In this document: positions 5,711 through 9,591 of the stretch, one piece after another
Numbering within the stretch: the stretch's first letter is position 1
Layout of the letters: every line of letters begins with the position of its first letter
NCBI GenBank assembly: GCA_017478685.1
Contig: JAFVDC010000211.1
Location: forward strand, 1-9,591
Origin: Bacteroidales bacterium
GTDB taxonomy: Bacteria > Bacteroidota > Bacteroidia > Bacteroidales > UBA932
Direction: 5' to 3'
DNA length: 9,591 nucleotides
Notes under the pieces: generated by a model
Database searches by the model: none
What the model was told of the DNA's origin: nothing
The model's input: only the letters and a program-made list of their open reading frames with translations
Translations under genes and position numbers: made by a program

Positions 5711-7537
5711 ATGAAAAAATCACTCATACTTTCGGCCATGGCGGCGCTGGTGCTTTCATGTACCGCCCCCGCCCCGGAAAATGCCGTCTTTTATAAAGGA
5801 AAGGCCGTCAATGGCTTTGACGTCATTGTGGAAAGCATCCCCGCTGAAGGCCATGAGGGCATGACCCTCAAAAACATCGGCTTTATAAATGTCTCCGGCA
5901 AGGACCTTCTTGTAGATGCCATTGAAACTTCGGCCATAACCCTTGAGGGGAATGACATCTGGTCTCTCCAGCCCACCTCCACGGCAGAGCGCCTGGACTG
6001 GGTGATGCCTGTCCCGGACGGCTTCTCCAAGGACAATTACCTTGGCATGAACAATTCCGATTACGGCGGAGGCATCCCCATGATAAGCCTTTGGAATGCC
6101 GAAAAAAACGTGAGCGTGGGGCTTGCCGAGCCATGCCTTGAGACCCTGAGCATGCCTGTAAGGCGCAAGGGAAACACGGCAAGGGCTTCAATCCTCATGA
6201 ACCTGGGAGAGCCCGTTGTCCTTGAGCCCGGAGACACCCTCTTCGCCCTCAAGCAGTTTGTGTATGAGGGTAAAGGAGACTTCTTCGGCCCGCTGAGGGC
6301 TTTCTCCGAGTACATGCAGGAGACCTACGACTGGGAGGCCCCGGTATCTCCGGAAGACGCCTATGAGCCGGTCTGGTGCGCATGGGGATATGAACGCACG
6401 TTTACCGTGGACGAGGTTATCGGCACCCTTCCCAAGGTTGTGGAACTTGGGTTCAAGTGGGTGGACATAGATGACGGCTACCAGATCTGCGAAGGAGACT
6501 GGACCACCAACGACAGGATAGGCCCCGAAGGAATGAAGCGCATGACGGATGCCGTACACGCGGCGGGCCTGAAGGCAAAGATCTGGTGGGCTCCCCTGGC
6601 CGCAGACCCCGAAAGCTCCATTGCAAAAGAGCACCCGGAGATGCTTCTGGTACAAAAGGACGGCTCCCACGAGGACATCTCCTGGTGGGACAGCTGGTAC
6701 CTCTCCCCCGTCAATCCCTACACCTGGGAATATACCCTGGACCTTGTGGACATGTTCCTGGCCGAATGGGGCTTTGACGGCTTCAAGCTGGACGGCCAGC
6801 ACCTCAACCTGAGCGCCCCGGACTACAACCCCACCAGCGGCCTCAGCTACCCCGGAGAGGCCCAGGAGCGCTTCCCGGAGTTCTTCCTGCACCTTTACGA
6901 ACACGCCCAGGCCCTGAAGCCAGGCTCCGTTGTCCAGATCTGCCCCTGCGGCTGCGCCGTCAATTTCTTCAATATTCCTTATATGAACCAGGCGGTGGCG
7001 TCGGACCCCACATCCAGCGCCCAGATACGCCAGAAGCGTAAAGTCTATGCTGCGCTGGCCCCTGAACTGGCATACTACGCAGACCATGTGGAGCTCAGTG
7101 ACGGCGGCCTGGATTTCGCCTCCCAGATTGGCGTGGGCGGAGTCATCGGCACAAAATTCACCTGGCCCAAAGCCAACCCTGACGCCAAGGAGTCCGGCGG
7201 AAGCCTGCTTACCCCTGAGAAAGAGGCTCTCCTTCGCAAGTGGGTGCCCATTTACAAGGAAAAGATGCTCTCCAAGGGGCTTTACCGCGGAGACCTCTAT
7301 ACATACGGCATAGACAAGCCGGAGGCGCACGTCATTGAAGCTGGCGGAGCCACATACTACGCTTTTTATGCCGAATCCTGGAACGGGGAGCCCATTGAGC
7401 TCAAGGGCCTTGACCCTTCAAAGACATACACGGTTACGGAATATACTCTGGATGATCCCAAATCCTTCACCCTGAATGGCTCCAACCCCGTCATCAACCC
7501 TTCATTCGAAGGCAATTATCTCATTGAAGTCAAATAA
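5711..7537 (+). CDS. Lipoprotein GH36-like (clan GH-D) alpha-galactosidase / alpha-N-acetylgalactosaminidase
   Basis: This is a 608-residue envelope glycoside hydrolase. Residues 1-16 are a lipoprotein signal peptide with lipobox VLSC, making Cys17 the lipidated residue. Residues about 25-200 look like the N-terminal beta-sandwich. The TIM barrel starts near 220 (PVWCAWGY, 220-227) and shows WVDIDDGYQICEGDW (250-264), equivalent to the LDDGW...GDW region of GH36. FKLDG (358-362) gives the probable nucleophile Asp361 in the KxD motif. ICPCGC (410-415) followed by VASDP (429-433) gives the probable acid/base Asp432. A small beta-domain ends the protein (about 535-608). Retaining clan GH-D enzymes cleave terminal alpha-galactose or alpha-GalNAc. 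Motifs are divergent from classical GH36, so the substrate is uncertain and the pathway neighbours suggest a galacto-configured sugar. Outer surface or periplasmic location cannot be decided. Confidence 0.83.
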   Translation: MKKSLILSAMAALVLSCTAPAPENAVFYKGKAVNGFDVIVESIPAEGHEGMTLKNIGFINVSGKDLLVDAIETSAITLEGNDIWSLQPTSTAERLDWVMPVPDGFSKDNYLGMNNSDYGGGIPMISLWNAEKNVSVGLAEPCLETLSMPVRRKGNTARASILMNLGEPVVLEPGDTLFALKQFVYEGKGDFFGPLRAFSEYMQETYDWEAPVSPEDAYEPVWCAWGYERTFTVDEVIGTLPKVVELGFKWVDIDDGYQICEGDWTTNDRIGPEGMKRMTDAVHAAGLKAKIWWAPLAADPESSIAKEHPEMLLVQKDGSHEDISWWDSWYLSPVNPYTWEYTLDLVDMFLAEWGFDGFKLDGQHLNLSAPDYNPTSGLSYPGEAQERFPEFFLHLYEHAQALKPGSVVQICPCGCAVNFFNIPYMNQAVASDPTSSAQIRQKRKVYAALAPELAYYADHVELSDGGLDFASQIGVGGVIGTKFTWPKANPDAKESGGSLLTPEKEALLRKWVPIYKEKMLSKGLYRGDLYTYGIDKPEAHVIEAGGATYYAFYAESWNGEPIELKGLDPSKTYTVTEYTLDDPKSFTLNGSNPVINPSFEGNYLIEVK

Positions 7538-7558
7538 AACCTATTAAATTATACCATC

Positions 7559-8869
7559 ATGAAAACAAAACGATTATTTGCCGTGGTGCTTATCATTCCC
7601 ATGCTTACATTCTGCAATGGAAACAAACCGGAGCCTGAAAACAATCCCAAAGAAGATGACAATCAGGAGCAGACCACGCCCCCTGACAACACCAACGAAG
7701 GAGATGATGCCGACTACTCCAAGGCTGCTACAGAACTAAAGAATGGAGATTCTGTTCTGGCAACCAATCCCAATGCTGAAAAGTTCCTGACAGAAGTTAC
7801 TTACCCCGACAAAGACTGGAGTTTCACAAAGGTCCTGGATTATTACGGAGGGTTTAATTGTGTCAAATATGACGAAAACGGCAATCCTTCCCCTAACGGC
7901 AAAGAAGTTACAAAACCCATTTCCGACTACCCGGCTTCGTACAGCATTCGCTGGGGATCAAGCAAAGCCGAAGGCGCCAAGACCCTTCTCCTCGCAGACA
8001 ATACGTCCTGGAGTCAGGAGACGGACATCAAAAGCGGCATGGCTTACGTCAACATCACAAACTTGATTCCAAACGCAACTTATACTTATAAGGTAACGGC
8101 AACAGATGGAGGAGAGACAATCGCTGAAGGTAGTTTCACCACCACAGGCCATATCCATCAGGCCAATTTCTGCCGAAATGTGCGTGACATGGGTGGCTGG
8201 ACAACGCTTGACGGTAAAAAAGTGAAGTTCCGCAAGCTTTACCGTGGCGGCCGCATGGAGGAAATTGGCGGGAAAAGCGCTAAAACGGAGGCCAAAGACC
8301 AGGGAATTGGTGCAGAACTGGACCTTCGCAACAGCGACCGTCTTTCCAAGCCCGCCATTGGGGATATTGATTTCTGCGCTCCCGGTATTGAACAAGGCGG
8401 CACATGGATGCTGACCAACGGAAATTCAGACGGCAATTTCACTAAACAGTGCTTTGAGTTTATTGTAAACAGCCTGCGTCAGAATAAAGGTGTTTACTAC
8501 CACTGCTCACTTGGGCGTGACCGTACCGGGACCCTTGGTATCCTTCTTTTAGGCCTACTTGGCGTACGCGAAGGTGACATTTCCAAAGAATACGAAGTAA
8601 CATACTTCTCGCCTATGGGATACAGTGTTTCTTCTTCGGAAGAATCCGGTTGGGACAGCAAGCACGCAGATCTTGTTGCCCAAGGTCTCCATTTCCCGTA
8701 CTTCCTTAACACCCGTGACAAATGGGTATACAGTGAAGTCGCCCCCTACTTCTGGAATCTGGCCGGAGAGAACGGCACCTTTGCTGAGGGCGTGGAGAAG
8801 TACCTCCTTGAGGTTGCCGGCGTAAGCCAGGCCGATATCGACGACTTCAGGAAACTGATGCTAGAATAA
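7559..8869 (+). CDS. Lipoprotein tyrosine/dual-specificity phosphatase (Y_phosphatase3-type) with N-terminal Fn3-like domain
   Basis: This 436-residue exported phosphatase has a short signal peptide and a possible lipobox LTFC (Cys19; Phe at -1 is unusual). A linker rich in Pro, Glu, Asp and Asn follows (about 20-52). Residues about 120-197 look like an Fn3-type beta-sandwich (YVNITNLIPNATYTYKVT, 163-180). The catalytic domain opens with NVRDMGGWTTLDG (207-219) and KLYRGGRM (226-233), the hallmark start of the Y_phosphatase3 family. It carries the P-loop HCSLGRDRTG (315-324), a CX5R motif with nucleophile Cys316 and Arg322. The domain is complete, so it should be active. The gene is 21 bp after the GH36-like gene in the same operon and looks more AT-rich than it. 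Possible substrates are phosphorylated glycans, sugar phosphates or surface phosphoproteins; nothing in the sequence decides this. Its 3' end overlaps the converging PP2C gene. Confidence 0.88.
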   Translation: MKTKRLFAVVLIIPMLTFCNGNKPEPENNPKEDDNQEQTTPPDNTNEGDDADYSKAATELKNGDSVLATNPNAEKFLTEVTYPDKDWSFTKVLDYYGGFNCVKYDENGNPSPNGKEVTKPISDYPASYSIRWGSSKAEGAKTLLLADNTSWSQETDIKSGMAYVNITNLIPNATYTYKVTATDGGETIAEGSFTTTGHIHQANFCRNVRDMGGWTTLDGKKVKFRKLYRGGRMEEIGGKSAKTEAKDQGIGAELDLRNSDRLSKPAIGDIDFCAPGIEQGGTWMLTNGNSDGNFTKQCFEFIVNSLRQNKGVYYHCSLGRDRTGTLGILLLGLLGVREGDISKEYEVTYFSPMGYSVSSSEESGWDSKHADLVAQGLHFPYFLNTRDKWVYSEVAPYFWNLAGENGTFAEGVEKYLLEVAGVSQADIDDFRKLMLE

Positions 8870-9581
8870 CCGACACATTGTCCGCTCCCCCGGCCTCACA
8901 GGCCATGGAGAGCAGGTCCGCAGCTGAGGAGCCGCCTTCAAGGGCGGCTTCTGCCGTTTCCTCCGGGACCATGTCCGTGAGGCCGTCGGAGCAAATTAGA
9001 ATGGTATCGCCTTCAAGGAGTTTCCCATCCAGGGAATCTATGGCAAGGCGCCCCTCGCAGCCGCCTCCAATGCAGTTCAGAAGGTATTTTGAGGCCGAAG
9101 GGTCTCCGGTAATTCCCCTTTCAGTCTCATCTGTGGAAAGCTGCCGGAGAATGCCTTCCCGGAAACGGTAAGTGCGGCTGTCTCCGGCGTTTACAAGATA
9201 AATTCGGCCATAATGCCATATAACTCCAGTAAGCGTACAGCCCATGGGATGCACCTGACCTTCGGCACAGGCCCTTTCATTGAGGGCCGAAGAAGTGTCC
9301 GCAACAACCCTCCGCAAATCCTCCTCAAAGGTTTCCGGGCCGATTTTTCCGCTCTCGAAAGCCTCCCGTATCTGCGTGAGGGTGTACTCGCTGGCTTCCT
9401 CCCCCTTTTCATGGCCGCCCATGCCGTCGCTGACAAGGAGGTAGAACCAGCCATCCTCCGGAGTGGTTACCGTAAGGGCCACGGAGTCGTCGCGGACAAT
9501 GAGTCCGCCCACAGACACCGCGTCTTCGTTGTTTTCCCTCACCACTCCCTTGTGGCAGAGGGCCTCTATACCAAGTTTCAT
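8847..9581 (-). CDS. PP2C-family (Stp-type) serine/threonine protein phosphatase
   Basis: This is a stand-alone cytoplasmic PP2C catalytic domain of 244 residues, the normal length for bacterial Stp/PrpC enzymes, which are Mn/Mg-dependent and reverse Hanks-type kinase phosphorylation. Family motifs appear in order: KGVVRENNEDAV (11-22), LVSDGMGGHEKGE (49-61), GCTLTGVIWHYG (114-125), LVNAGDSRTYRF (129-140), LICSDGLTDMV (195-205) and GADNVSVILASV (232-243). Metal ligands expected from the family are Asp20, Asp52-Gly53, Asp199 and Asp234, all present. The start ATG (complement of 9579-9581) lies 10 bp from the window edge, so an upstream gene may abut or overlap it. The stop lies inside the last codons of the converging lipoprotein phosphatase. 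Bacterial PP2C genes often sit beside an FHA or kinase gene; any such neighbour here is off-window. It is probably unrelated to the sugar locus. Confidence 0.95.
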   Translation of the reverse strand: MKLGIEALCHKGVVRENNEDAVSVGGLIVRDDSVALTVTTPEDGWFYLLVSDGMGGHEKGEEASEYTLTQIREAFESGKIGPETFEEDLRRVVADTSSALNERACAEGQVHPMGCTLTGVIWHYGRIYLVNAGDSRTYRFREGILRQLSTDETERGITGDPSASKYLLNCIGGGCEGRLAIDSLDGKLLEGDTILICSDGLTDMVPEETAEAALEGGSSAADLLSMACEAGGADNVSVILASVS

Positions 9582-9591
9582 TGCACGGTAA

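Noticed and set aside
6188..7330. 380-codon open frame on the minus strand
   Set aside because: It is fully antisense to the GH36-like gene. High-GC codon bias commonly leaves the opposite strand open. The translation is low-complexity Val/Gly/Leu-rich with no domain that I recognise.
8930..8949. Hairpin AGCCGCC-TTCAAG-GGCGGCT as a terminator for the plus-strand operon
   Set aside because: The 7-bp GC stem is real, but it has no T-run after it in either direction and lies within the PP2C coding sequence, where Glu/Gly/Ala codons can produce such pairing by chance. It remains possible but unsupported.
1..9591. CRISPR array, tRNA/rRNA gene, IS element or prophage
   Set aside because: I saw no regularly spaced repeats, transposase or integrase motifs, cloverleaf-like segments or terminal inverted repeats on either strand.

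Overview
The window looks like Bacteroidota DNA, probably from a gut-type Bacteroidales with moderately high GC genes and AT-rich spacers. It carries the N-terminal part of a SusC/RagA transporter, lipoprotein signal peptides typical of the phylum, and promoter boxes of the TAnnTTTG (-7) / TTTG (-33) type. Shine-Dalgarno sequences are weak or absent. No IS element, tRNA, rRNA, CRISPR array or phage gene is visible. No gene-free stretch exceeds about 170 bp.

Layout. On the minus strand, reading leftwards from about 4.6 kb, are a DeoR-family regulator (4606-3812), an AgaS-type SIS-domain sugar isomerase/deaminase (3641-2523), a GatZ/KbaZ-family protein (2513-1287) and a SusC-like TonB-dependent transporter whose first 408 codons are present (1226 to the left edge). 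Divergently, on the plus strand, are a PfkB-family sugar kinase (4755-5708), a lipoprotein GH36-like alpha-galactosidase (5711-7537) and a lipoprotein tyrosine/dual-specificity phosphatase with a probable Fn3-like domain (7559-8869). A PP2C-type Ser/Thr phosphatase (9581-8847, minus) faces this operon and overlaps its last gene by 23 bp. It probably belongs to a separate unit.

How the parts may fit together (inference). This resembles a polysaccharide-utilisation locus for an alpha-galactoside or alpha-N-acetylgalactosaminide. The envelope GH36-like enzyme would release galactose or GalNAc, SusC with an off-window SusD would import it, and the PfkB kinase would phosphorylate it. The AgaS-like enzyme would isomerise or deaminate the product to tagatose 6-phosphate, and the GatZ/KbaZ-like protein would complete entry into glycolysis. 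No GatY/KbaY catalytic aldolase and no AgaA-type deacetylase is in the window. The GatZ-like protein may therefore act alone, for example as a 4-epimerase.

Regulation. A short motif, [G/A]TTTCG[G/T]TT, recurs six times, always in the non-coding gaps around deoR, agaS, pfkB and susC. It sits on or next to the predicted -33 elements of the divergent deoR and pfkB promoters. It also forms both arms of a perfect 13-bp inverted repeat in front of agaS. This is a good candidate operator for the local DeoR protein and links the two divergent arms into one regulon.
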